NCBI GenBank assembly: GCA_944326305.1
Contig: CALVDL010000009.1
Coordinates: 33,400-97,399 of the forward strand
Length of the DNA: 64,000 bases
Reading direction: 5' to 3'
Origin: an uncultured Bacteroidales bacterium
GTDB taxonomy: Bacteria > Bacteroidota > Bacteroidia > Bacteroidales > UBA932
In this document: piece by piece, positions 46,401-55,329 of the stretch
How the letters are laid out: each line of letters opens with the position of its first letter
How positions within the stretch are numbered: position 1 is the stretch's first letter
The notes under the pieces: generated by a model
The model's input: the letters and a program-made list of their open reading frames with translations, nothing else
Database searches by the model: none
What the model was told of the DNA's origin: nothing
Made by a program: the position numbers and the translations under genes

Positions 46401-46785
46401 GGATGTAGTAGGCTATTTCGGTGGCGATACATCGCATCCGAGCACCAACTGGCTTAATGCCTGGACTCCGGAGAATCCGGACGCCACATGGCCGAGGACA
46501 TTCAGGAATACGGATTCTGTCAGCGCGCCGGGAAAGGTTTACAGCGATTTCTGGTGTATGGATACAAGTTATCTGAGAATCAAATCAGTGAATTTCTCCT
46601 ATACTTTCCCGAAGAAGTGGACGGACAAGCTGCGTATCGACAAGATCCAGATCTATTACGCCGGCGAGAACCTCTATACCTTCGATTCTCTCCCGTTCAA
46701 TGTCGATCCTGAGGTGTCTTCCGGAAATCCGAGCTATTATCCTACAAGCATAACGCATTCTATCGGCTTGAATATCACATTTTAG
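43495..46785 (+). CDS. SusC-like transporter with STN signalling domain (SusC3)
   Basis: A TonB-dependent transporter of 1096 residues. Order: signal peptide ending QTYAQ; STN domain about residues 22-75 (TRLEQILDEISSQTGCSFYY); carboxypeptidase-regulatory-like domain about 110-190 (VKGRITDTEGQPVIGAAI); plug (LTPGLMVTQGSGTPGDDGAT, YILVDGIETG); barrel ending SIGLNITF. The STN domain contacts FecR, so this channel also signals. Start 43495 is where the leader begins. It leads the galactoside locus and is unlike SusC1 and SusC2 in regulation. Confidence 0.95.
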   Translation: MKLKRILLLVTVFCCLGYQTYAQRVTIDAEKTRLEQILDEISSQTGCSFYYSRPTVDSDSLCTVKAENEELDKVLDALFSKTRITYDMKEDKIYLIARTEDRKQSGRGGESFTVKGRITDTEGQPVIGAAILLKGTSAGTTADLDGNFSLEGVDESSVLEITSIGYKPQEVQVGGKSVFDIILQPDSHLLDEVVVVGYGTQSRINLTGSVATVTNSEITDRPTPNVSTALQGLTPGLMVTQGSGTPGDDGATIRIRGIGTLNSSSPYILVDGIETGTLDQIDPNDIESISVLKDASSAAIYGSKASNGVILVTTRRGYESAPKVSYSGIVSFSNVSSLIDRLSSYDYARLTNELNERDGMAPQFDVTDLELFRNGQDPDGHPNSDWTGYIYRTGVTHKHNLSITGGNEYIKYMVSGSYLNQEGTLKNSDREQFNIRANFDIKLSDKFSFRTNLNFLNNNYSRPNASARGDMGTLILTANRIAPWIPIRRSDGTYGYIGDGSPAAWLDADTRARYTKRNFSGTAAFDYHIIDGLTFTAQGSYVANLALTKNYQKEVWFDEVSMQGPTTLTETKSNWERKTLDLLLNYEKTVAEDHNFKLLLGYNLEKYDYWNLSASRENFTNTNLTDMNAGDAATMKNSGYTRALALMSYFGRFNYDYKGKYLFEANFRSDASSRFAKDFRWGYFPSFSAGWRITEEPWMSSVKPYVQNIKIRASWGKLGNQNALADDYFPYLPTLYIGKNFPFDGKVNTGITVVDHKVNSITWEKSRTYGVGLDMTFLKDFTFSFDWYNRLTTDIIMEVSVPWTFGISGTFQDNKGSMVNRGAEFQLAWNHYFRNDFRLGISANWSMNRNEILDLAGVDELVDGYSINRVGNPYGAFYVYKTDGLFRSDEEAAEYEELFGNPFQVPYKGGDLRIVDTNGDGEITPDDRIITASRYPEHTYAATISAGWKGFDLSIFLQGAAGVCRYFNTDVVGYFGGDTSHPSTNWLNAWTPENPDATWPRTFRNTDSVSAPGKVYSDFWCMDTSYLRIKSVNFSYTFPKKWTDKLRIDKIQIYYAGENLYTFDSLPFNVDPEVSSGNPSYYPTSITHSIGLNITF

Positions 46786-46812
46786 CGGGACAACATTTTA
46801 AATACGGAATAT

Positions 46813-48501
46813 ATGATGAAAACAAAATACTTACTGACAATCGCCTTGTCTTCCTGCCTTTTGTCTTCCTGCGAGGGCTTTTTTGACCTGGCCCCGAAAG
46901 ACAGGCTGACCTCAGAGTCATTCTGGAATGATGCTGATGACGCGTATGCCGCACTTACCGCCTGTTACAACTGGTGGTGTGCCAATGACTATGGTTCTCT
47001 CTCACTTTTTTACGAGGACGCTTATTCGGATATAGGATACAACTATACCAATGCCGGTTATATGCAGGATGTCGCAAAGGGCAGTCTTTCAGCAGCCTCC
47101 GCACCGAACAAATGGAAGCAGTATGAATCCATACGCCGTTGCAACTTCGTGATAGAGAATATTGACAGGGTGCCTTCTGACAAGATTACCGAGGCCCAAA
47201 GAAACGACATCCTCGGACAGGCCCGTGCAATAAGGGGATATAGCCATGCTCTTGTTACCAACTGGTATGGAGATGCCGTTAAGATGGATTTCGTCCCGGA
47301 TACGGATGAAGATGCCAAAGTACCGAGAATTTCTGCCGCCGAGATTAGGAAGTTTGCCCTTGAAGATCTTGAATGGGCTGCTGACCATATAAATGAAAAG
47401 CCAGAGGCAAAGGGCCGTATAGCAAAGGGTGCAGTTCTTGCTATGCTCGTGAGGTTCAACCTCTATTGGGGAAATTGGGAGGCCGTAGTTGAATATGCGG
47501 AAAGACTTAAGGCCTTGAATCAGTATTCATTGGAGCCGAACTTTTTGAATATGTTCACGATAGCCGGACAGAATTCGCGAGAAATCATTGCCACTTACGA
47601 ACAGGTGGCGACGGTATATGCCTATACCAATGCTATCCGTCATTTTAATAATGCTGATGGAGGATGGGCTTCATTTGTCCCGACAGACAATCTTGTCAAT
47701 ATGTTTGAGATGGCTAACGGTCTCCCTATTGATGATCCTGCTTCGGGATATGATCCGGTACATCCGTACAAGGACAGGGATCCGAGACTGAAACAGACTG
47801 TCCTGTATTCAGGCATGGACTGGGAAGGCAAAAGCGGGCCGAGGATTCTGAATACTTTGGACGAGACAATAGGAGGCGTTGCGAACAAGGATTATTACAA
47901 TAATTCAAACAATTCATCCAAGACAGGCCTGATGTTCGCCAAATACGCATGGCCGGGACCGGGTCAGTATTCGGCGGATCTGAAAAATGACAGCATGTGC
48001 CCGATAATTTTCCGTTACGGGGAAGTGCTGGTCTCAGAAGCGGAGGCATATGCCGAATTGAACGAACTTGACAAAGCTCTCGACATACTTGATGAAATCA
48101 GGATTACCAGAGGACACATCGCTGTTGATAGGACACGATATACTACCCAGGCCCAGGTTCGTGAACTTGTCCGCAATGAAAGGACCATCGAGCTTGCAGG
48201 CGAAGGTTTCCGCTATGAAGATATAGTAAGGTGGGATGAGTACGACGAGGCCGGAAACAAGACAGGAAGGAAAGTTGCCCAGGCTGTCATGGGAGGAGAT
48301 CTGCTTCGCTCAGTAGGTACGGTAAATATGGATCCGTCTGTTCCTGAGGATGAAAGAGCCACAATTAACGTCAATGCTTCAAGGTCGGAGCGGCTGATAG
48401 AGACAAGAGGTGAATTCGATGTTCCACGCCGCCTCCTTCTGCCTCTTCTTCAGGCTGAACTGGATGCAAATCCGAAACTCAAACAGAATCCTGGATATTG
48501 A
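46813..48501 (+). CDS. SusD-like lipoprotein (SusD3)
   Basis: A 562-residue SusD/RagB protein, partner of SusC3. Leader ends LLSSC; FFDLAPKDRLTSESFWNDAD is the classic N-terminal motif, and RNERTIELAGEGFRYEDIVR and RRLLLPLLQAELDANPKLKQ mark the C-terminus. It begins 27 bases after susC3. Confidence 0.96.
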   Translation: MMKTKYLLTIALSSCLLSSCEGFFDLAPKDRLTSESFWNDADDAYAALTACYNWWCANDYGSLSLFYEDAYSDIGYNYTNAGYMQDVAKGSLSAASAPNKWKQYESIRRCNFVIENIDRVPSDKITEAQRNDILGQARAIRGYSHALVTNWYGDAVKMDFVPDTDEDAKVPRISAAEIRKFALEDLEWAADHINEKPEAKGRIAKGAVLAMLVRFNLYWGNWEAVVEYAERLKALNQYSLEPNFLNMFTIAGQNSREIIATYEQVATVYAYTNAIRHFNNADGGWASFVPTDNLVNMFEMANGLPIDDPASGYDPVHPYKDRDPRLKQTVLYSGMDWEGKSGPRILNTLDETIGGVANKDYYNNSNNSSKTGLMFAKYAWPGPGQYSADLKNDSMCPIIFRYGEVLVSEAEAYAELNELDKALDILDEIRITRGHIAVDRTRYTTQAQVRELVRNERTIELAGEGFRYEDIVRWDEYDEAGNKTGRKVAQAVMGGDLLRSVGTVNMDPSVPEDERATINVNASRSERLIETRGEFDVPRRLLLPLLQAELDANPKLKQNPGY

Positions 48502-48510
48502 TAGCTTGCA

Positions 48511-50418
48511 ATGGAAAAGAAAACAATATTTTATCTTCTTATGTCCTTGATCCTTCTGGCGTGCTCCTGTTCGAAAAACGGAAGCACGTCCGAAGAAAAA
48601 CAGGGGGCGGGCCTGGACATATCAGGTATTACAGTCCCGGCAGAATATGCAGGCCGGGAAGGGGATCAGGTGACATGCTGGGCAAAAGGTATTCTTGAAA
48701 CTGACGAGCTGACCCTTAAAGGCATTGCCGAGACTTTTCCCGTGGATTTCGAGATTCTGAGCCCTTCGAGGTTCTCTATTACGGTTCCAGAAGGGATTGT
48801 CACCGGAATGTATGACCTGGTGCTGACACGTGGGGATGCGTCCAGGACATTGGGATCCATCCATATTTCCATAATTGCCGACGGGGAGATACCGGACAAG
48901 GCAGGGATGAACGTCAAAGGTATCGTGCATGCCGGAGGGAAACCTCTGGCCGGAGTGGTTGTCAGTGACGGCGTCCAGGTCACGAAGACGGATAACGGCG
49001 GCTGTTACTGGCTGGATTCGGAAAAGACCTACGGAATGGTGTTCATTTCTACTCCGGAAGGCTATGTGTGCAACTGTGCAGGTGTCCTCCCGGGATATTT
49101 CCAGTATCTCAAACAGCCGGTAAATATTGTGGAACGGCTCGATTTCGAGCTTAATGCGACTCCGGATCAGACAAACCACAGGCTGCTCGTCCTGGGAGAC
49201 ATGCATCTGGCGAACAGGAGCAACAGGGATCTGGAACAGTTCGGGGATTTCGTGGCGGATATCAATGGAGTCATTGCCTCCACATCCGTTCCCGTGTACG
49301 GACTGACCCTGGGCGATATGACTTTCGACCAGTTCTGGTACACCAATCTGTATTTCTTCGAGGATTACCTGAAAGATGCCGCACAGATCAAAGGTCTGCC
49401 GATATACCATACTATCGGAAACCATGACCATGAACTTGGGAAGAGGGGCGCCTATCCTGCGGGTGAATTCGCCACAACGGTGAAATACCGGAATTCACTG
49501 GGCCCGACCTGGTATTCGTTCAATATAGGCAGGGTGCATTATGTGGTTCTCGACGACATATATTCTACCAACCCGGGAGACGGTACATTCTCGTATGAGA
49601 ACCGTGTGCCGGAAGAACAGATCGAGTGGCTGAAGAAAGACCTGAGCTATGTGGACAGGACCAAGACCATTGTCGTGGCGTCGCATGCCCAGTTCCACAG
49701 CAAGAACGGGGCTGTTTCCCTCCAGAACTACCAGGAGGTGATGGACTGTCTCGGCGGTTTCTCCAAAATCCACATATTCACCGGGCATACGCATCTCGTA
49801 TACAATGTCGAGGACGAAACGATGTTCGAGCACAATGCCGGTGCTGTCTGCGCCACATGGTGGTGGTCAGGTTATCATTCTGACATACACATCGCCCAGG
49901 ACGGTGCTCCGGGAGGATATACTATAGTGGATTTCACCGGAGGTGAACCGGAGTGGCAGTTCAAGGGAACGGGACATCCGGTGGATTTCCAGTTCAGGTG
50001 CTACGATGGGAACAGCATACAGATCAACGCGGATCTGTACTGTCCAGGCGAGTCATCTGCGAACAAGACCAAATTCAACAATTATGCGGCGCAGTGGAAG
50101 GACAAGAACAGTGACAATTATGTCTATATCGATGTCTGGAACTGGGATCCTAAATGGAAAATCGAAGTTACGGAGGAAGGAAACGGCCCTCTTGAAGTTA
50201 CCCAGGTGACATTGAAGGATCCTCTCCATCTTATCGCCTATACGGCTCCGAGCATAAACAACCCTACATTTGCCACTTCAGACAACCTGCACTTTTTCCG
50301 GGTACAGGCTTCGAAACCGAATTCGGCTCTTGATATCAAGGTTACCGACCGGTTCGGAAATGTTTACACGGAAAAAATGACAAGGCCGAGACCGTTCAGC
50401 CTTGACCAGTACAGATAA
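48511..50418 (+). CDS. Calcineurin-like metallophosphoesterase lipoprotein
   Basis: A 635-residue lipoprotein (leader ending LLACSC) with an N-terminal Ig-like part to about residue 120, a carboxypeptidase-like beta domain (VKGIVHAGGKPLAGVVVSDG), the calcineurin-like phosphoesterase core and a C-terminal beta domain (GTGHPVDFQFRCYDGNSIQI). Metal ligands: Asp230 and His232 in GDMHL, TLGDM, GNHDHE, ASHAQFH and FTGHTHL. The core looks complete. In a galactoside locus it could remove phosphate or phosphodiester groups from a glycan; that is inference. Confidence 0.9.
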   Translation: MEKKTIFYLLMSLILLACSCSKNGSTSEEKQGAGLDISGITVPAEYAGREGDQVTCWAKGILETDELTLKGIAETFPVDFEILSPSRFSITVPEGIVTGMYDLVLTRGDASRTLGSIHISIIADGEIPDKAGMNVKGIVHAGGKPLAGVVVSDGVQVTKTDNGGCYWLDSEKTYGMVFISTPEGYVCNCAGVLPGYFQYLKQPVNIVERLDFELNATPDQTNHRLLVLGDMHLANRSNRDLEQFGDFVADINGVIASTSVPVYGLTLGDMTFDQFWYTNLYFFEDYLKDAAQIKGLPIYHTIGNHDHELGKRGAYPAGEFATTVKYRNSLGPTWYSFNIGRVHYVVLDDIYSTNPGDGTFSYENRVPEEQIEWLKKDLSYVDRTKTIVVASHAQFHSKNGAVSLQNYQEVMDCLGGFSKIHIFTGHTHLVYNVEDETMFEHNAGAVCATWWWSGYHSDIHIAQDGAPGGYTIVDFTGGEPEWQFKGTGHPVDFQFRCYDGNSIQINADLYCPGESSANKTKFNNYAAQWKDKNSDNYVYIDVWNWDPKWKIEVTEEGNGPLEVTQVTLKDPLHLIAYTAPSINNPTFATSDNLHFFRVQASKPNSALDIKVTDRFGNVYTEKMTRPRPFSLDQYR

Positions 50419-50444
50419 CACCAATTCTTGTAACAGACAGATTT

Positions 50445-51722
50445 ATGAAAAAGATTTTATTTGCCATACTTGCCCTTGCCGCCTTACTGGCAGGATGCAA
50501 CAAGGAGCAGGAGTATCTTCACCCTATTACTCTCGACTTCAAGCTCTCGACTCCGGCTGTGGTCAGGAATGTACCGTTTACCGTAACGGTCGACATTAAA
50601 GGCGGGCGTTTCCCCTATGTCTATTCATGGGATTTCGGAGATGGAATGACAGGGTCGGAATACACCGAGACGGTAACATACTCTACGGGAGGAGACAAGA
50701 CCATTACCCTTACGCTTACCGATGCCAACGGCAGTTCCGCCACTGTGTCCAAGACCATAACGGTAACGATGCTGCCTCAGGTCGCCAAGCCTGAAGGGCT
50801 TGTAGTCAAGAATGTGTCCGGCTGCCATGTGACCGTGGGCTGGGACGAGATACCTTCGGACGAGTATTTCGACCAGACATATGATTTCGAACTGGTAGCT
50901 CCGGACGGTACCGTAATGAATGCCGTGACTACCGCGACATTGACAGGAGCTTCCAATATCAGCAAGTTCTACAATGTGATAGCTTTCGGGGGCCTTGACC
51001 CTTCAACGGAATACAAATTCAGAATAAGGGCGAAGTCCGCCGATGAATCGGCAAAGATCGCATCGGACTGGGCGGAACTCGGCGTAACCACTTCTCCTGC
51101 GAGGACCCCGGATCCGGAGGCTGTTCTCGAGGAGCATTTCGACGGGTTCATATGGGCTGCCGACTATTTTTACGGAGGATATGGGTTCAGACCGAACGAC
51201 AATGCGAGCAAGCAGGCCGAGTCTTTGGACGTGCCTGCGGACGAGTTCAAAGGAGTAAATACTACGACAGGTTCGTATTTCGCGACATTCTCGGCCGCAT
51301 TCAGGAAAAACAGCAATGTCCTTGACGGATGGGCCGGCAATGCCGTTTACGGAAGTATAGGTGTGCCGAAGCTTGGCGGGGCAAATGCTGCAGGATACCT
51401 TGAGACTCCTGCTCTTGACAGGATTTCCGGAACACAGGATATTACGGTTACATTCAAGGCCGCTCCTTTCTATGAGTGGAACAAGAAACCGGGTACTGAT
51501 CCGGCAGACTGCATTGACAAGAATGTATCGTTGGATATTACGGTCAGCGGGGCAGGCGAAATTACGGAAGGCGGCGTGGCCGACCTGTCTGCCCTGGAGC
51601 CTCTTGTGTGGGGAACCTATACAGTGAAGATTTCAGGGGCTACGGCGCAGACAAAAGTCAGGATTTCAGCCGACCATGCAAAGTCCTGCCGCTTTTTCCT
51701 CGACGACATAGTCATCAAATGA
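50445..51722 (+). CDS. PKD/fibronectin-III surface lipoprotein
   Basis: A 425-residue lipoprotein (leader ending LLAGC). A PKD-like domain is at residues 25-105 (YVYSWDFGDGMTGSEYTETV, KTITLTLTDANGSSATVSKT), a fibronectin type III domain at 110-215 (PEGLVVKNVSGCHVTVGWDE, STEYKFRIRAKSADES) and a C-terminal jelly-roll-like domain (EEHFDGFIW to KSCRFFLDDIVIK). It lies between the phosphoesterase and GH36 genes, so it is probably the locus' surface glycan-binding protein. Confidence 0.85.
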   Translation: MKKILFAILALAALLAGCNKEQEYLHPITLDFKLSTPAVVRNVPFTVTVDIKGGRFPYVYSWDFGDGMTGSEYTETVTYSTGGDKTITLTLTDANGSSATVSKTITVTMLPQVAKPEGLVVKNVSGCHVTVGWDEIPSDEYFDQTYDFELVAPDGTVMNAVTTATLTGASNISKFYNVIAFGGLDPSTEYKFRIRAKSADESAKIASDWAELGVTTSPARTPDPEAVLEEHFDGFIWAADYFYGGYGFRPNDNASKQAESLDVPADEFKGVNTTTGSYFATFSAAFRKNSNVLDGWAGNAVYGSIGVPKLGGANAAGYLETPALDRISGTQDITVTFKAAPFYEWNKKPGTDPADCIDKNVSLDITVSGAGEITEGGVADLSALEPLVWGTYTVKISGATAQTKVRISADHAKSCRFFLDDIVIK

Positions 51723-51752
51723 AAAAGCATGCGGCAAGTCCGTCGAAATTTT

Positions 51753-51760
51753 TAAATTTG
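51753..51760 (+). promoter_or_regulatory. -7 element upstream of GH36
   Basis: TAAATTTG is a perfect TAnnTTTG, 26 bases before the GH36 start, flanked by inverted arms GTCCG and CGGAC. No -33 TTTG. The enzyme may have its own start site besides the operon promoter. Confidence 0.35.
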
Positions 51761-51786
51761 CGGACGGACATTGAAATTTACAGTTT

Positions 51787-53976
51787 ATGAAGGGATTTTT
51801 ACCTTTTGCATTATTGTTTTTCAGCCTTGCCGCCAGCGCCGGCGACAAGGCTGAAACCGTTTCCATAGAAACGGCGGGAAGCCAAATGGTGCTGTATGTA
51901 CATCCGGATGGCGAAGTTTCATTTTTCCATTACGGGGCCAGATTCGATGATCCGGAGCAGGTAATCGGGTATAAGAGCTACCGCAGGTGGGATTACGGGA
52001 CAGAACCTCCCGCTTATCCGGCCCGTGGAGGACGGCATTTCAATCAGAGCGCCCTGGCGGTGAAGTACCATACCGGAGATATAAACACCGAGTTGACATA
52101 TGCCGGGCATACGGTTTCGGCCCTGTCGGATGATATCACCAGGACGGTGCTCAGCCTCAGGGACAGCAAGACAGGTATCGGAGTGGAGCTGTATTATGAT
52201 GCCTATTACGACGAGGATGTCATCGTTTCCCATGCGGAGATTACAAACGGAGGGAACAGGCCGGTCCGGCTGGAGAGCTACTATTCTTCGGGGATTGTCC
52301 TGGACGCTTCCGAGTATCTCCTGACCCATTTCTATGGCGCATGGGCACGCGAAATGCAACTCGAGAGCGAACTCCTTACCCACGGGATCAAGTCGATACG
52401 CAGCATCAAGGGGGTGAGGACGACCCACACGGAGAACCCTTCGTTCATGCTGAGTCTCAATACGGAGACATTCAGTGAGGAGTACGGTGAGGTCATTGCC
52501 GGAGCTCTGGTGTGGTCGGGGAATTACAGTATCGATTTTCAGGTGGATGAAACTAACCGGCTGTCGGTAATATCCGGCGTCTGTCCTGACGGGGCCGCCT
52601 ACAGCCTGGACAAGGGCAAGACACTCCATACTCCAGATATGATATATACCTACAGCTGCAGAGGGGCCGGCCAGGCTTCCAGAAACCTTCATTCATGGGC
52701 CAGGAAGTACTGCCTGTACGATCCGTCATCTGTCGCCCCTTCTCTCCTGAACAACTGGGAAGGGACCTATTTCGATTTCAATGAAGACATCCTCAAGGGA
52801 ATCATAGACAATGCTGCTTCCATGGGCCTTGAGATGTTCGTCCTCGATGACGGGTGGTTCGGCGGAAAGGATTATCCCCGCAATGATTCGGACCAGGGGC
52901 TGGGGGACTGGCAGGTGGATCCGGTGAAACTGCCGAACGGCGTAGGGGTCATAGCTGACTATGCCCATTCCAAAGGACTGAAATTCGGAATATGGATCGA
53001 GCCTGAAATGGTCAGTCCGGAGAGTCATCTGGCGAAAGATCATCCGGACTGGATAGTCAAGGAGGACGGCAGGGAAGTTACGACCATCCGCCGCCAGTGG
53101 CTGCTGGATCTGTGCAATCCGGAGGTCCAGGACTTCGTCTTCGGGGTGTTCGACTCTACAATGCAGCTTGCCGATGGCATCGATTACATCAAATGGGACT
53201 GCAACCGGCATGTCGAAAGCGCAGGTTCCGCATACCTGAAGGATAACTCCGGCTTCTGGTTCGACTATACCCAGGGCCTGTATTCCGTCTACAGGCGCAT
53301 CAGGGAGAAATATCCTGACGTGATCATACAGTCATGCGCCAGCGGGGGCGGGCGGATGGACTACGGGGCGCTCCGCTATTGCAATGAAGCCTGGACATCC
53401 GACAACACCGAGGCCCTTACGCGCGTATTCATCCAGTACGGCACGAATCTCATCTATCCTGCGGTCGTGTGCGGAAGCCATGTCAGCGCCGTTCCCAACC
53501 ATCAGACAGGGAATATCACTCCGCTCAAGTTCCGTTTTGACGTAGCATGTTCCGGGCGTCTGGGGATGGAGCTGCAGCCGTCGGATATGACCGATGAGGA
53601 GAAGGATTTCGCAAGGAAAGCCATCGGCTCATACAAGCAATACCGGGATCTTGTATATTACGGAGACCTGTACAGGATGGGGAACCCGTATAAGGATGAC
53701 TGCTATGCCCTTATGTATGTCAGCGAGGACAAGTCCAGGGCTGTGTTCTTCGCCTATACGATAAAATATATGGGAAGGACCCAGAGGCCTCTTTTCAGAC
53801 TGACGGGCCTTGATCCGGAAAAGAAATACCGCATTTCCGAGCTTAATGTCGGAAAATCATGTTTCTGGGGTAACGGCAGGACTTTTACAGGGTCATATCT
53901 GGCCAGTCACGGGCTTAACCTCAATATGGAAAAAGTGTACTCCAGTGCGGTTTTCTATATTGAAGCGGAGCAGTAA
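51787..53976 (+). CDS. GH36 alpha-galactosidase
   Basis: A 729-residue retaining alpha-galactosidase of family GH36, exported by a signal peptide ending AASAG. Beta-sandwich N-domain, then the barrel: LDDGWFGG near residue 355, nucleophile Asp471 in YIKWDCNRH, CASGGGRMD, acid/base Asp539 in AWTSDNTEA. All catalytic features are present and length is standard. It removes terminal alpha-galactose, for instance from galactomannan, raffinose-type sugars or host glycans; the sequence does not choose between them. It ends the SusC3 locus. Confidence 0.95.
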   Translation: MKGFLPFALLFFSLAASAGDKAETVSIETAGSQMVLYVHPDGEVSFFHYGARFDDPEQVIGYKSYRRWDYGTEPPAYPARGGRHFNQSALAVKYHTGDINTELTYAGHTVSALSDDITRTVLSLRDSKTGIGVELYYDAYYDEDVIVSHAEITNGGNRPVRLESYYSSGIVLDASEYLLTHFYGAWAREMQLESELLTHGIKSIRSIKGVRTTHTENPSFMLSLNTETFSEEYGEVIAGALVWSGNYSIDFQVDETNRLSVISGVCPDGAAYSLDKGKTLHTPDMIYTYSCRGAGQASRNLHSWARKYCLYDPSSVAPSLLNNWEGTYFDFNEDILKGIIDNAASMGLEMFVLDDGWFGGKDYPRNDSDQGLGDWQVDPVKLPNGVGVIADYAHSKGLKFGIWIEPEMVSPESHLAKDHPDWIVKEDGREVTTIRRQWLLDLCNPEVQDFVFGVFDSTMQLADGIDYIKWDCNRHVESAGSAYLKDNSGFWFDYTQGLYSVYRRIREKYPDVIIQSCASGGGRMDYGALRYCNEAWTSDNTEALTRVFIQYGTNLIYPAVVCGSHVSAVPNHQTGNITPLKFRFDVACSGRLGMELQPSDMTDEEKDFARKAIGSYKQYRDLVYYGDLYRMGNPYKDDCYALMYVSEDKSRAVFFAYTIKYMGRTQRPLFRLTGLDPEKKYRISELNVGKSCFWGNGRTFTGSYLASHGLNLNMEKVYSSAVFYIEAEQ

Positions 53977-54032
53977 AACTGATTTTTCGGATAAATTTGC
54001 GACAAAATCGGGCGGATTTGCAGAAATTGGAT

Positions 54033-54040
54033 TATCTTTG
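54033..54040 (+). promoter_or_regulatory. -7 element of tRNA-Ala
   Basis: TATCTTTG, a perfect TAnnTTTG, 10 bases before the tRNA. Confidence 0.6.
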
Positions 54041-54050
54041 CATCCGCAAT

Positions 54051-54124
<74 letters not shown>

Positions 54125-54157
54125 CGGAAAAAGGGACCGTCAAGGTCCCTTTTTCCG
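54125..54157 (+). terminator. Terminator after tRNA-Ala
   Basis: A perfect 14-bp stem, CGGAAAAAGGGACC (54125-54138) and GGTCCCTTTTTCCG (54144-54157), starting right after the tRNA. The symmetry would serve the opposing rRNA methyltransferase gene too. Confidence 0.8.
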
Positions 54158-54188
54158 TAATATCGTGTTTCTTTTTGACTGTCTCCGA

Positions 54189-55148
54189 TTATCTGCTGAG
54201 CCTGACAAATATGCTCAGAGGAAGGTTTTTTCCGAAACTGTCCTGCAGGACGAGTTCCCCGCAGTCTGTTTCGGCCGTCCGGCTTCCGGAAGCATCGCCG
54301 CCTTCAGGCTGTCCTATACCGAAAGCCTGCTTTACGACAGTTTCCCCCAGGACAGCCGAATAGCCGTTCGAGTAAAGGTTGAGAACCATGAAGCTGTCCT
54401 GAGGGGCAAGAATCGATGCTACGCATTTCATGATATCGTACAGGCATTCGTCCAGTTTCCATTTTTCCCCGTCCGGGCCGTGCCCGTAGGCTGGCGGGTC
54501 AAGGATGATTCCCTGGTAGATATTCCCCCTTTTGGCTTCCCTGCGGGCGAATTTCAGTGCGTCCTCCACTACCCAGCGGATATTGTCCAGACGGCTGAGC
54601 TCCATGTTCTCGCGGGCCCATGTGACGACCTGGCGGACCGAGTCGAGGTGGGTGACATCGGCTCCGGCGGCCTTGGCGGCGAGTGATGCAGCCCCTGTAT
54701 ATGCAAAAAGGTTCAGCACTTTGGGCTTTGGCTTCCCTTCAGATGCGGCCTTGTCCGACAGAAGTTTTGTGCGGCAGTATATGTATTCCCAGTTGCTCGA
54801 CTGCTCAGGGAAGACCCCCACATGCTTGAATGAAGTGAGGCCGAGCCTTAGCCTGAAGTCCAGACCTTCCTGGGCGCCGCTGTACCGTATCACCCACTGG
54901 TCGGCCATCTTCTTTGCCTTCTCCCACGTGCCGCTGTCTTCCTTTCCGGCTTTCCCGAAGCCTGCACCGGTCTTGAACCTCGTGTGTATGAGCCTGTTCC
55001 ACTCTGTGTCGCTCATGGTCTTGTCCCACAGTGCCTTCGGCTCGGGGCGGGCCATGATGTACTGTCCGAACCTTTCAAGTTTTTCAAAGTTGCCGGAGTC
55101 GAGCAGTTCATAGTCTTTCCAGAATTTGCCGGGGGATTCTATTGTCAT
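54189..55148 (-). CDS. RlmI/RlmK-like rRNA cytosine methyltransferase
   Basis: A 319-residue class I SAM-dependent methyltransferase. Motif I is NLFAYTGAASLAA, motif II HLDSVRQVVTWARENM, motif IV ILDPPAYGHGPDGEKWKLDE. These fit the RlmI-type 23S rRNA m5C methyltransferases, but it lacks the N-terminal PUA domain of E. coli RlmI. It is a single gene between tRNA-Ala and pgk. Confidence 0.85.
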   Translation of the reverse strand: MTIESPGKFWKDYELLDSGNFEKLERFGQYIMARPEPKALWDKTMSDTEWNRLIHTRFKTGAGFGKAGKEDSGTWEKAKKMADQWVIRYSGAQEGLDFRLRLGLTSFKHVGVFPEQSSNWEYIYCRTKLLSDKAASEGKPKPKVLNLFAYTGAASLAAKAAGADVTHLDSVRQVVTWARENMELSRLDNIRWVVEDALKFARREAKRGNIYQGIILDPPAYGHGPDGEKWKLDECLYDIMKCVASILAPQDSFMVLNLYSNGYSAVLGETVVKQAFGIGQPEGGDASGSRTAETDCGELVLQDSFGKNLPLSIFVRLSR

Positions 55149-55177
55149 ATCCTATGCAAGTATGAAGTTCAGTGCCG

Positions 55178-55185
55178 CAAAGGTA
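55178..55185 (-). promoter_or_regulatory. -7 element of the rRNA methyltransferase gene
   Basis: Reads TACCTTTG on the minus strand, a perfect TAnnTTTG, 29 bases before the start; a CTTG lies 18 bases further upstream. Confidence 0.5.
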
Positions 55186-55248
55186 ATAAAATCAGGGTAA
55201 ATGCAAGGAGATATAATCAGAAAAGGTATCGAAACTAAAAAATTTGCG

Positions 55249-55256
55249 TACCTTTG
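55249..55256 (+). promoter_or_regulatory. -7 element of pgk
   Basis: TACCTTTG, a perfect TAnnTTTG, 73 bases before pgk. Confidence 0.5.
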
Positions 55257-55329
55257 TCCGGTGTGTCGTGAAAGCATTCCCCTGTTTCCCGATGCATGTT
55301 GCAAGAAAAACTTTTAATTACATATCATT

